From Eggerthellaceae bacterium UBA5808 (lineage in GTDB: Bacteria > Actinomycetota > Coriobacteriia > Coriobacteriales > Eggerthellaceae): a DNA stretch of 22,637 bases. The position numbers and the translations under genes are program-made. Of the stretch, positions 7,734 through 15,111 are shown piece by piece. Numbering within the stretch: position 1 is the first letter of the stretch; the number at the start of each line of letters is the position of its first letter. The stretch is from contig DIDE01000099.1 in NCBI GenBank assembly GCA_002417975.1, positions 1 through 22,637 of the forward strand. The letters run 5' to 3'. Below the pieces are notes generated by a model. That model was not told where the DNA came from and did no database searches. It saw only the letters and a list, made by a program, of their open reading frames with translations.

Positions 7734-8954
7734 TTAATCCTCACGCTGGATAGGCATGCTCATGCAACGCGGACCTCCACGGCCACGGCTGAGCTCAGCA
7801 CTTGGAACTTCGATGACATCGAGTCCCTTATCTTTGAGCACGTGGTTAGTAACTTCGTTTCGCTCATAGACCACAATGTGGCCAGGAGCGATGCATAACG
7901 TATTAGAACCGTCGTTCCACTGCTCACGCTCAGCAGCGATACGATCTCCGCCGCCGCATTTAATAAGTTCAACCTTGGTACCAACGTATTTGCTCAAGAT
8001 GTCCTCGAGTGGTGCGTTGATCTCCTTAACGTTGATCTCGCCTTTACCCTTAGGGGTGATCTCGAAGACAGTCAGCGGTCCCATGATGCCCGGATGAATC
8101 GTGAACTTGTCAACGTCGATCTGAGTGAAGACGGTATCGAGGTGCATAAATGCACGAGATACAGGAATGTCGAACGCAAGGATCGTGTCGATGGTAGACG
8201 TCTCGTCATCAAAGATGTTATGCGAGATTGCGTCGATTGCATCAGGCTCGGTGCGCTGGGAAATGCCGATCGCGAGGGTATGATCGTTGATGTTGAGGAT
8301 ATCTCCACCTTCGATGTGGAAGGTGTTGTAGCGACTGTAATACAGAGGCGTATGGCAGAAATCCTTATGATACTTAAAGATGTACTCACCGTAGATCGTT
8401 TCACGATTACGCGTAACGCTGAACATATGGTTCAGTGAAACTCCACGACCAATCATTGCAAATGGGTCACGGGTGAAGTAGAGGTTAGGCATCGGTTTAA
8501 CAACCATCTTGGATGCATCAGAAACGAGATCCACCAGACTATTTGACTTGTCCGTATGGAGCTCAGTAAGGTTGATGCCCTCCATCGTTTTGCATACCAA
8601 ATCCTTAGGATCAGGATAGTTGGTCTGCAGGTAGTCGTAGATGATGTTGGTGTAGCGCTCCGTATGGATGCCACCTTCAAGAATCCACTGATGCAGGAAT
8701 TTCTCACGCAGATCACTGTCGGATGCAATGACTTCAGCCATCAGATCCTCGAGATACACGACTTCGATTCCGCGATCACGCAGTACTTGCGCAAATGCGT
8801 CATGTTCCTCTTGCGCCACCCTCAAGAACGGGATGTCGTCGAAGAGAAGCTCCTCGAGCGTGTTAGGCGTAAGGTTTAATAATTCCTTACCCGGCCGGTG
8901 CAAAAGCACCTTTTTCAACGGCTTGATTTCGCTTTTTACGTTCACTCCAGCCAT
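7734..8954 (-). CDS. arcA: Arginine deiminase
   Basis: A 406-residue cytoplasmic enzyme, the usual length, that hydrolyses arginine to citrulline and ammonia as the first step of the arginine deiminase pathway. The catalytic set of the guanidine-modifying superfamily is complete: F-T-R-D-P-F (D163), H-I-E-G-G-D (H213, E215, D218), H-L-D-T-V-F (H271, D273) and the nucleophile Cys397 in G-G-P-R-C-M-S-M-P near the C-terminus. L-H-R-P-G near residue 20 is the N-terminal substrate loop. AAGGAGGG precedes the ATG by about 5 nt. The gene is followed by arcD and faces away from the carbamoyltransferase and carbamate kinase genes. Its leader contains one copy of the 54-bp repeat (9012-9065), ending 57 nt before the start codon. 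Assignment is very secure. Confidence 0.98.
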   Translation of the reverse strand: MAGVNVKSEIKPLKKVLLHRPGKELLNLTPNTLEELLFDDIPFLRVAQEEHDAFAQVLRDRGIEVVYLEDLMAEVIASDSDLREKFLHQWILEGGIHTERYTNIIYDYLQTNYPDPKDLVCKTMEGINLTELHTDKSNSLVDLVSDASKMVVKPMPNLYFTRDPFAMIGRGVSLNHMFSVTRNRETIYGEYIFKYHKDFCHTPLYYSRYNTFHIEGGDILNINDHTLAIGISQRTEPDAIDAISHNIFDDETSTIDTILAFDIPVSRAFMHLDTVFTQIDVDKFTIHPGIMGPLTVFEITPKGKGEINVKEINAPLEDILSKYVGTKVELIKCGGGDRIAAEREQWNDGSNTLCIAPGHIVVYERNEVTNHVLKDKGLDVIEVPSAELSRGRGGPRCMSMPIQRED

Positions 8955-9011
8955 TGTGCCCTCCTTTTCTCTAGTCGTAATGCCTTAATGTGCATTTCGG
9001 AGATCAGATTT

Positions 9012-9065
9012 GTCCCTCAACGCATCCAATCTCTGACACCAGACACAATCTCACGCATTGGGTCG
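9012..9065 (-). repeat. 54-bp inverted leader repeat, arcA-side copy
   Basis: The minus-strand sequence matches plus-strand 9945-9998 at 51 of 54 positions. TTGCCA (9068-9073, minus strand) and GATTGT (9045-9050) are 17 bp apart, with TG one base before GATTGT, and resemble an extended -10 promoter. The repeat ends 57 nt before the arcA start codon. TCTCCGAAA also recurs further downstream (8995-9003). Confidence 0.85.
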
Positions 9066-9131
9066 AATGGCAATTATGAATTCTTTATGGATGGTATTTT
9101 TCGGTGAACGGTTGTTATTTGCTGGCGAAAG

Positions 9132-9159
9132 ACACTTGATTTTTCATTAAATTAAGTGT
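9132..9159. promoter_or_regulatory. 28-bp palindrome, candidate operator upstream of arcA
   Basis: ACACTT (9132-9137) and AAGTGT (9154-9159), plus ATTT (9139-9142) and AAAT (9149-9152), are arranged symmetrically around one centre at 9145/9146. That gives 10 complementary base pairs per half in a 28-bp site. Such symmetry is typical of a dimeric repressor or activator site. It does not match the ArgR box consensus. Function is inferred. Confidence 0.4.
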
Positions 9160-9214
9160 TGTTTTATTCTCGGTTTAGTATAGTCATTCGTAGACACCCT
9201 TCTGACCTGGTGTT

Positions 9215-9231
9215 TTGTAAAACTATTACAA
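9215..9231. promoter_or_regulatory. Short inverted repeat TTGTAA-N5-TTACAA
   Basis: A perfect 6-bp inverted repeat with a 5-bp spacer, about 260 bp upstream of arcA. It could be a small operator or a chance AT-rich palindrome. Confidence 0.25.
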
Positions 9232-9470
9232 TGTCGTAATTTGTCAAGGATGTTTTATGCGGCTAGTTGCATAAACATGACGCAACATGCAAAGATTTGC
9301 GGAGAAAACGGCATCTCATGCACCAATCGATTTTTTGGCGAAATCAGCGAATCATTACCAGGGAATTATTACGGTATTAATCCGGTATTACATCTGGCAA
9401 AGCCAAATCAAGGCATTTGTATACATGAATTGAAATGAGAGCGAACAGGTGCGCCAACGAACAGCATATA

Positions 9471-9536
9471 TAGGTAAGCAGAATGACTGCAACACAGGGA
9501 GAGTAGGTAAGCAGAATGACTGCAACACAGGGAGAG
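9471..9536. repeat. Perfect 33-bp tandem duplication
   Basis: Positions 9471-9503 and 9504-9536 are identical over 33 bp, each beginning TAGGTAAGCAGAATGACTGC and ending CAGGGAGAG. There are two copies only, with no spacer and no coding frame across them. Confidence 0.95.
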
Positions 9537-9622
9537 CATCTGCGGTGCCTAGGAAGCTCGTAGCAATTTAGGTCATAAAGGACCCACCAAACGTATCCTA
9601 TGAGATTGATTCAAAAGCAAAC

Positions 9623-9680
9623 CTTAAAACTCAATACGATGCCCAGCGTTTTAAGATCATGCCCCACTATCTGTCGGGGC
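9623..9680. other. Two adjacent stem-loops in the arc intergenic region
   Basis: CTTAAAAC (9623-9630) pairs perfectly with GTTTTAAG (9648-9655) around a 17-nt loop. GCCCC (9661-9665) pairs with GGGGC (9676-9680) around a 10-nt loop. They may be part of a structured transcript, but no known RNA class was recognised and the strand is unknown. Confidence 0.3.
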
Positions 9681-9863
9681 TGAGCATTGAAACTACATAA
9701 TTTGCATGAGATGTGCTCTTTATGCAGAAATATGCATATTGACATAGGTATTGAATGGTAGTAAGCCGCATAAAAACGTACCGATCTTCTTCATAATGCC
9801 TGATAGATATATAAATTCCTACGAGTATCGCTAAAACTTTCATTTAGATTGATAAATTAAGAA

Positions 9864-9900
9864 TTGCCGTTCGCGGCTTAATTGCTACCGTTTACGGCAA
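9864..9900 (+). other. Alternative hairpins upstream of the carbamoyltransferase gene
   Basis: GCCG-TTCG-CGGC (9866-9877) is a classic tetraloop hairpin, and CCGT-TT-ACGG (9888-9897) lies next to it. TTGCCGT (9864-9870) is also complementary to ACGGCAA (9894-9900), which would exclude both small hairpins. It is upstream of the predicted promoter, so it may not be transcribed with the gene. Confidence 0.3.
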
Positions 9901-9944
9901 CTTAGACGATGACGGAAATTATTTTTTTAATGATGCTTGCTAAA

Positions 9945-9998
9945 CGACTCAATGCGTGAGATTGTGTCTGGTGTCGGGGATTGGATGCGTTGAGGGAC
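9945..9998 (+). repeat. 54-bp inverted leader repeat, carbamoyltransferase-side copy
   Basis: This copy is 51/54 identical to the reverse complement of 9012-9065. TTGCTA (9937-9942) and GATTGT (9960-9965) are 17 bp apart, the same spacing as in the other copy. The repeat ends 58 nt before the start codon at 10057, and TCTCCGAAA recurs at 10006-10014. It also contains ATGCGTGAG (9952 on) and ATGCGTTGAG (9985 on), about 33 bp apart. Confidence 0.85.
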
Positions 9999-10056
9999 CG
10001 CCTAGTCTCCGAAAGAGATAATATTCGAGAGCACTTCACTATTGAAAGGATTCTCT

Positions 10057-11049
10057 ATGCCTACCAGTTTAAGCGGCCGAAGCTTTTTGAAACTCCTCGA
10101 TTACACCCCAAAGGAAATCGAGTACCTGCTCGATCTTTCCGCTGACTTCAAACGCCTTAAGCGCACGGGTACTCCCCATCGCTATCTCGAAGGCAAAAAC
10201 GTTGTATTGCTGTTCGAAAAGACCAGCACTCGTACGCGTTGTGCATTTGAAGTAGGCGCTAAAGATCTTGGCATGGGCGTAACCTACCTCGAGCCTGGTT
10301 GCTCGCAGATGGGCAAAAAGGAGTCCATCGCAGATACGGCACGCGTACTTGGTCGTATGTTTGATGGCATTGAATATCGTGGATATGCTCAGACTAAGGT
10401 TGAGTGCCTTGCTGACAATGCTGGCGTTCCTGTATGGAATGGCTTGACCACCGAGTTCCACCCAACTCAGATGCTCGCTGATATGCTCACAGTTCGCGAG
10501 AACTTTGGTACCTTAAAGGGTCTCAATCTCACGTTCATGGGCGACGCTGGCAACAACGTTGGCAATTCGCTGATGGTTGTTTGCGCTAAATTGGGCGTAA
10601 ACTTCACCGCATGTGGTCCTAAGAAGCAAATGCCTGACGCAGAGCTCGTTGACACTTGCAAGAAGATCGCTGCTGAGCACGGTGCTACGGTCACGTTGAC
10701 CGAAGACGTTAAGGCCGGAACAAAGAACGCCAACGTCATCTACACCGACATTTGGGTTTCAATGGGCGAGCCTGCTGAACTCTGGGCTGAGCGTATTAAG
10801 CTCCTGTCACCCTATCGTGTAACGACTGAACTTATGGAGAACGCTGCTGACAACGCAATCTTCCTCCATTGCCTGCCAAGCTTCCACGACACCAACACAA
10901 CCGTCGGTGCTGACATCGCCAAGAAATTCGGCGTAACTGAGATGGAAGTTACCAACGAAGTCTTCGAGTCAAAGCGCTCTAAGGTATTCGATGAGGCTGA
11001 GAATCGTATGCATACGATCAAAGCTGTTATGTACGCAACGCTCAAATAG
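10057..11049 (+). CDS. Ornithine carbamoyltransferase (catabolic role)
   Basis: A 330-residue enzyme of normal length. It carries the carbamoyl-phosphate motif S-T-R-T-R (57-61), H-P-T-Q (135-138), the ornithine-side D-I-W-V-S-M-G (231-237) and the catalytic H-C-L-P (271-274). In this operon it phosphorolyses citrulline to ornithine and carbamoyl phosphate, feeding the carbamate kinase next door. This is normally called arcB or argF. The sequence alone does not separate catabolic from anabolic forms; the neighbours favour the catabolic direction. The ATG at 10057 is chosen because GAAAGGA ends 6 nt upstream; a longer frame from TTG at 10042 would place the start on that ribosome binding site. 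The carbamate kinase gene follows after 57 nt with no terminator. Confidence 0.96.
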   Translation: MPTSLSGRSFLKLLDYTPKEIEYLLDLSADFKRLKRTGTPHRYLEGKNVVLLFEKTSTRTRCAFEVGAKDLGMGVTYLEPGCSQMGKKESIADTARVLGRMFDGIEYRGYAQTKVECLADNAGVPVWNGLTTEFHPTQMLADMLTVRENFGTLKGLNLTFMGDAGNNVGNSLMVVCAKLGVNFTACGPKKQMPDAELVDTCKKIAAEHGATVTLTEDVKAGTKNANVIYTDIWVSMGEPAELWAERIKLLSPYRVTTELMENAADNAIFLHCLPSFHDTNTTVGADIAKKFGVTEMEVTNEVFESKRSKVFDEAENRMHTIKAVMYATLK

Positions 11050-11106
11050 TTTCGCTTTTTATAAAGCGATATCAAAGTTTTACGAGGAAGAGAAGGGGTT
11101 TACCCT

Positions 11107-12063
11107 ATGCCATATCAGAAAGGAGCAGGGCGCAATGTGGTTATTGCCCTGGGCGGAAACGCTCTCGGCAATACACCACAAGAGCAGCTCGAGCTCGTTA
11201 AGAACACTGCATCGCACATCGTCGACATGGTCGCCGAGGGAATCAACGTCGTCGTCTCACACGGCAACGGCCCTCAGGTTGGCATGATCAACAATGCGTT
11301 CGACGTAGCGTCAAAGGCCGATGACAAAGTACCAGAGATGCCTTTCCCGGAGTGCGGCGCAATGAGCCAGGGCTATATTGGTTACCAACTGTCGCAGGCT
11401 ATCCTCTGCGAGCTTAAGCATCGCGGAATCATGCGTTCGACTGCAACTGTTATTACGCAAACCGTAGTCGACCCCGATGACCCAGCCTTCCAGCATCCAA
11501 CGAAGCCAGTCGGCGCTTTTATGACTGAAGAAGAAGCCAAGGCTAAGGCCAAGGCAACAGGCATTACCGTTGTTGAGGATGCAGGCCGTGGATGGCGTCG
11601 CGTTGTTGCAAGCCCTACGCCACAGCGCATCGTAGAATTTGATGCCGTCAAGGATTTGATGGAAAGCGGTTACATCGTCATTTCAACCGGTGGTGGCGGA
11701 ATTCCTGTCATCGAAGCAAACGATGCCTATGAAGGCGTTCCTGCCGTTATCGATAAGGATCGCTCTTCGGCTCAGCTCGCTGCTTCGTTTGAGGCTGACA
11801 TGCTCGTCATCCTTACCGCAGTCGAGAAAGTTTGCATCAACTTCAACACTCCTCAGCAATCCGAAGTTTCGACCATGACAGTTTCTGAAGCCAAGAAGTA
11901 TATCGACGAAGGACAGTTTGCTCCTGGATCGATGCTTCCTAAGGTTGAGGCATGCATCAACTACGTAACCAACTATCCAAAAGGACGCGCATTGATTACG
12001 AGCCTCGAATGTGCCGCTGCAGGTCTTCGCGGAGAAACAGGAACTATCATCACCGCTGACTAG
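11107..12063 (+). CDS. arcC: Carbamate kinase
   Basis: A 318-residue amino acid kinase-fold enzyme. It has the N-terminal phosphate loop V-I-A-L-G-G-N-A-L-G (residues ~11-20), H-G-N-G-P-Q-V-G (about 51-58), I-S-T-G-G-G-G-I-P-V (about 192-201) and D-K-D-R-S-S-A-Q-L-A (about 217-226), all typical of carbamate kinase. It transfers phosphate from carbamoyl phosphate to ADP, the ATP-yielding last step of the arginine deiminase pathway. AAGGGG lies 9 nt before the ATG. It is the second gene of the plus-strand arc operon, and a strong intrinsic terminator follows about 55 nt after its stop. Confidence 0.97.
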   Translation: MPYQKGAGRNVVIALGGNALGNTPQEQLELVKNTASHIVDMVAEGINVVVSHGNGPQVGMINNAFDVASKADDKVPEMPFPECGAMSQGYIGYQLSQAILCELKHRGIMRSTATVITQTVVDPDDPAFQHPTKPVGAFMTEEEAKAKAKATGITVVEDAGRGWRRVVASPTPQRIVEFDAVKDLMESGYIVISTGGGGIPVIEANDAYEGVPAVIDKDRSSAQLAASFEADMLVILTAVEKVCINFNTPQQSEVSTMTVSEAKKYIDEGQFAPGSMLPKVEACINYVTNYPKGRALITSLECAAAGLRGETGTIITAD

Positions 12064-12119
12064 TATCTGTTATGCACGATCTCACGAGTATGCACACCCC
12101 TCGCGCATCCGTGATCTTT

Positions 12120-12164
12120 ATCCGACTTGGAGTGTTCCGAAAGGAACCTCCGAGCCGGATTTTT
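12120..12164 (+). terminator. Intrinsic terminator of the carbamoyltransferase-arcC operon
   Basis: ATCCGACTTGGAG (12120-12132) pairs with CTCCGAGCCGGAT (12148-12160) with one mismatch and one wobble. An inner stem GTTCC-GAAA-GGAAC (12134-12147) closes with a GAAA tetraloop, and the T tract TTTTT lies at 12160-12164. Confidence 0.93.
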
Positions 12165-12444
12165 ATTATGTAGACATCTTAATGTAGGCGTCTTAAGTAG
12201 CACGTTAGACACAATTTAGGTGCTCTTAGAGATCTATATGCTGCTCATGGACAGCATAATTATGAGACTAATCGAATAATCGTCGAAAATACACTATCAA
12301 ATAAGAAGCATATCCCCAGGTCATATTTTTTCAATAACGGCTAGAACCGTTTTAATACCAATAAATGCATCGTTTGCCAACGCTCCATGATTTATGGATG
12401 ATAGAATAAATGTAATAAGTGTTGGACATAAAGAAGGAAGCACT
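12165..12444 (+). other. Untranslated region upstream of argS
   Basis: With the terminator before it, this completes a 381-nt gene-free stretch. It holds a stem-loop TATGCTG/CAGCATA (12237-12258), a weaker AACGG/CCGTT hairpin (12336-12351), and a likely -10 box, ATAGAAT at 12401-12407, about 38 nt before argS. No T-box motif was found. Confidence 0.5.
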
Positions 12445-14172
12445 ATGCAGACCCGTGAAAACCTTGAAGCGCTCATAACGACCGCTATCGAATCCGCGAT
12501 AGATGATGCATCGTTAAACTTATCCGACGTTCCCCCAGTAGCGCTCGAGCGACCACGAGATCTAACCAATGGTGACTGGGCATGCACGGTTGCAATGAGA
12601 GCTGCCAAACAGGCTCATACGAATCCTCGCGTTATCGCCCAGGCTATCGTTGACCATCTTCCCAAGAACGATCAGATCGAAAGCGTATCCATTGCAGGCC
12701 CTGGATTCATTAATATCACGTTAGCTCCTTCGGCGTTTCAATCGATCGTAGCTGAAGTACGCACACAAGGTAATGATTACGGCAAGGGAACAATCCCCGA
12801 CGGAAAACGCTATGTAAACGTCGAATACATCTCAGCAAATCCAACAGGGCCTATGCATGTAGGTCACGGTCGTTGGGCTGCATTAGGCGATGCAACATCA
12901 CGCGTAATGCGCCATGCTGGATATGATGTCTACGAAGAGTTCTATATCAATGACCACGGCACTCAGATGGATGTATTTGGCAACTCTGTTTCTATTCGTT
13001 ATCAGCAATTGCTCGGCCGCGATGTGGAAATGCCCGAACAATGCTATGCCGGAGCATACGTTAAAGATATCGCCCAAAGCATTATCGACAAAGATGGCGA
13101 CAAATGGCTCGCCTCGTCTGATCATGATCGCATGGTCGCATTCCGCGAAATGGCCTACACCTACGAACTTTCCGAGCAAAAGCGCATTACTAAAGAGTTC
13201 GGTACCACCTTTGATAAATGGTTCTCCGAGCGTACGCTCTATGCAAAAGGACCCGATGGAACAAGCGCCGTTGACCGTAGCATTGCGGCAATGCGTGAAA
13301 AAGGCTACATCTACGAAAAAGACGGGGCTACGTGGTTCCGCTCCTCTGCTTTTGACGACGACAAAGACCGTGTACTCATCAAGGCAAATGGCGAATATAC
13401 GTACTTCATGAGCGATGTTGCCTATCACTACGACAAACTCGAGCGTGGCTTTGACCATCTAATCGATATCTGGGGTGCCGATCATCACGGATACATTGCA
13501 CGTTGCAAGGCAATGCTTGCCGCATGGGGCCGCCCAGGAGCACTCGAAGTCATGCTGGGACAACTCGTCAACTTATTCCGCGATGGTAAGCCTGTTCGTA
13601 TGTCTAAGCGTACGGGCGAGATGGTAACATTTGAAGAACTCATCGACGAGGTAGGCGTCGATTCCACTCGTTGGATGATGCTTTCTCGCAGCTCAGACCA
13701 GACGATCGACTTCGATATTGAAGCTGCTAAACGCAAGGATTCTTCGAACCCTGTGTATTATGTCCAATATGCACATGCACGTATTTGCTCCATTTTGCGT
13801 AAAGTTGCTGACCCTGCTGATGGCGAAGCCGTCCGCAAAGGCGAAATGACGATGGATGACCTCGTCGCTCACGCATTGCCCGCAGATATTGATTTAAGCC
13901 TTTTGAAGGACCCTTCCGAGATTGCCCTTATGCGTAAGATGGAAGGATTCGGCGATTTAGTTGCCGATGCAGCTCGCGATCGCGCCGCATTTAGATTGAC
14001 TCACTATGCGCAGGATCTGGCGAGTTTGTTCCATTCGTCATATACAAACTGCCACGTCCTTGGAGATGACGCTGACCTCCAGAACGCTCGTCTTGCCCTG
14101 TGTGATGCAACCCGTATCGTATTGCAGTTATCCCTTAGCTTACTTGGAATCAGTGCTCCTACGCACATGTAA
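12445..14172 (+). CDS. argS: Arginyl-tRNA synthetase
   Basis: A 575-residue class I aminoacyl-tRNA synthetase that charges tRNA-Arg. The N-terminal ~110 residues form the additional domain typical of ArgRS. S-A-N-P-T-G-P-M-H-V-G-H-G (130-142) contains the HIGH-type signature, with the arginine-binding residues just before it, and R-M-S-K-R-T-G near residue 386 is the KMSK-type loop. The C-terminal third carries the DALR anticodon-binding helices and ends L-S-L-L-G-I-S-A-P-T-H-M. The ATG at 12445 is chosen because GAAGGAAG ends 4 nt upstream and the protein then starts like other ArgRS; a frame from 12394 adds 17 residues with no similarity and overlaps the probable promoter. It stands alone between the arc operon and the two-component genes. 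Confidence 0.96.
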   Translation: MQTRENLEALITTAIESAIDDASLNLSDVPPVALERPRDLTNGDWACTVAMRAAKQAHTNPRVIAQAIVDHLPKNDQIESVSIAGPGFINITLAPSAFQSIVAEVRTQGNDYGKGTIPDGKRYVNVEYISANPTGPMHVGHGRWAALGDATSRVMRHAGYDVYEEFYINDHGTQMDVFGNSVSIRYQQLLGRDVEMPEQCYAGAYVKDIAQSIIDKDGDKWLASSDHDRMVAFREMAYTYELSEQKRITKEFGTTFDKWFSERTLYAKGPDGTSAVDRSIAAMREKGYIYEKDGATWFRSSAFDDDKDRVLIKANGEYTYFMSDVAYHYDKLERGFDHLIDIWGADHHGYIARCKAMLAAWGRPGALEVMLGQLVNLFRDGKPVRMSKRTGEMVTFEELIDEVGVDSTRWMMLSRSSDQTIDFDIEAAKRKDSSNPVYYVQYAHARICSILRKVADPADGEAVRKGEMTMDDLVAHALPADIDLSLLKDPSEIALMRKMEGFGDLVADAARDRAAFRLTHYAQDLASLFHSSYTNCHVLGDDADLQNARLALCDATRIVLQLSLSLLGISAPTHM

Positions 14173-14257
14173 GCGCGTGCAAGCGTATGTTATGCGAATT
14201 GCTCTAGGTGTATTACTTGCAAACTTACACACGCACAAACATATAGAACTTCTCGAC

Positions 14258-14291
14258 CTTATGCCGCACCGTTTACGCGATTCGGCATAAG
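14258..14291 (+). repeat. Inverted repeat after argS, without a T tract
   Basis: CTTATGCCG (14258-14266) pairs perfectly with CGGCATAAG (14283-14291) around a 16-nt loop, about 85 nt after the argS stop. No T run follows. It directly abuts the candidate response-regulator site, so it could be a weak terminator or part of the control region. Confidence 0.4.
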
Positions 14292-14292
14292 T

Positions 14293-14328
14293 CTGAAATG
14301 AACCTGAACAACAAGCAAACTCTTTCAG
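14293..14328. promoter_or_regulatory. Candidate response-regulator binding block (autoregulation)
   Basis: CTGAA occurs at 14293-14297 and 14304-14308, 11 bp apart, with CTTTCAG at 14322-14328. It matches the block at 4599-4633 (14 of 16 positions identical over the direct repeat). A -10-like TAGAAT lies at 14349-14354, with no good -35 hexamer, as expected of an activated promoter. Autoregulation is inferred. Confidence 0.5.
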
Positions 14329-14433
14329 AGTTCACACACATCTATTGATAGAATGAGTGCATAGCCACATTACTCTCATGAATCTCTCATAGATCCACGA
14401 CGCATATGGACGCATGGAGAGGAAAGGGTGCTC

Positions 14434-15111
14434 ATGCAAATCCTTATTGTCGAAGACGATATACATCTCGCCGAAGCGTTAGCCCGTATTCTTACGAACG
14501 CACATTGCCATACCGATGTTGTGCATGACGGCGAATCTGGACTGTCTTACGCAGAAAATGGTTCTTACGACGTTGTCGTTCTAGATGTCATGCTTCCTAA
14601 AATGGATGGCTTCCAGGTTGTTTCGACGCTACGCAAACATAAAAAAACGGTTCCAGTGCTTATGCTTACCGCACGTGACGCAATTGGCGATCGAGTCGGA
14701 GGACTCGACAGCGGCGCAGACGACTATATGACCAAACCATTCGCACCTGCCGAATTGCTCGCACGTATTCGATCACTTTCTCGCCGAAAAAACGACATTG
14801 TCTTTGATACGCTTACCTATGGCAATACAACACTCGAAGTAAGCTCATACGAGCTTTCAACGTCTGCTAATAGTATCCATCTTGGATATAAGGAATTCGC
14901 CGTTCTAAAAATCCTTATGAGCAATCCCACTTGCGTCACATCAAAAGAGACTCTTATTAACAAAGTATGGGGTGTCGATTCAACCGCAGCAGACAATAAC
15001 GTCGAAGCATATATCTCTTTCCTACGTAAGAAACTCGCGTTCATTGAGTCAAATGTTCATATAACAACGTTACGCAAAGTCGGTTATCGTTTGGAGATTG
15101 ATGATGCCTAA
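14434..15111 (+). CDS. OmpR/PhoB-family response regulator
   Basis: A 225-residue two-component regulator. The receiver domain (1-~115) has the acidic pair D8/D9 in I-V-E-D-D, the phosphoacceptor D51 in V-V-V-L-D-V-M-L-P, T79 in L-M-L-T-A and K101 in T-K-P-F. The C-terminal ~100 residues form a winged-helix DNA-binding domain ending R-K-V-G-Y-R-L. ATG 14434 is preferred (M-Q-I-L-I-V-E-D-D, with GGAAAGG about 6 nt upstream); GTG 14428 is an alternative. Its stop overlaps the sensor kinase start region by 8 nt, so the pair is one operon. The DNA block at 14293-14328 recurs upstream of the VTC operon, making that operon a likely target. Confidence 0.95.
   Translation: MQILIVEDDIHLAEALARILTNAHCHTDVVHDGESGLSYAENGSYDVVVLDVMLPKMDGFQVVSTLRKHKKTVPVLMLTARDAIGDRVGGLDSGADDYMTKPFAPAELLARIRSLSRRKNDIVFDTLTYGNTTLEVSSYELSTSANSIHLGYKEFAVLKILMSNPTCVTSKETLINKVWGVDSTAADNNVEAYISFLRKKLAFIESNVHITTLRKVGYRLEIDDA

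Larger units (their letters stand above)
8955..10056. other. 1.1-kb divergent intergenic region between arcA and the carbamoyltransferase gene
   Basis: No convincing gene is present. The region holds an inverted pair of 54-bp leader repeats near each end (9012-9065 and 9945-9998), a 28-bp palindrome at 9132-9159, TTGTAA-N5-TTACAA at 9215-9231, a perfect 33-bp tandem duplication at 9471-9536, stem-loops at 9623-9655 and 9661-9680, and GC-rich short hairpins at 9864-9900. The middle is visibly more AT-rich than the flanking genes. It may hold promoters, operators and possibly a small RNA, but no known RNA family was recognised. Confidence 0.7.

Noticed and set aside
9241..9438. A 65-codon plus-strand open frame in the arc intergenic region.
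   Set aside because: It has no ribosome binding site, a biased and unstructured composition, and no recognisable similarity; likely chance.
9661..9693. A single CRISPR-repeat-like element: GCCCC/GGGGC stem followed by ATTGAAAC (9686-9693).
   Set aside because: Only one copy exists, with no spaced repeats and no cas genes in the window; the loop is too long for a typical repeat.
9012..9998. Terminal inverted repeats of an insertion sequence or MITE.
   Set aside because: There is no transposase, no target-site duplication was evident, and both copies sit at nearly identical distances from functional start codons with promoter-like hexamers.
12394..12444. An upstream in-frame start that would lengthen argS by 17 residues.
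   Set aside because: It overlaps the probable -10 box, lacks a Shine-Dalgarno sequence and adds residues unlike the family.
12165..12444. A possible T-box riboswitch before the tRNA synthetase gene.
   Set aside because: No T-box motif, specifier stem or antiterminator/terminator pair can be seen.
12898..13458. A 186-codon minus-strand open frame inside argS.
   Set aside because: It is fully antisense to a well-conserved gene and has no family features or ribosome binding site.
15098..15103. TTG or first ATG as the sensor kinase start.
   Set aside because: The GGAG ribosome binding site is too close to these codons; the second ATG (15104) has better spacing.
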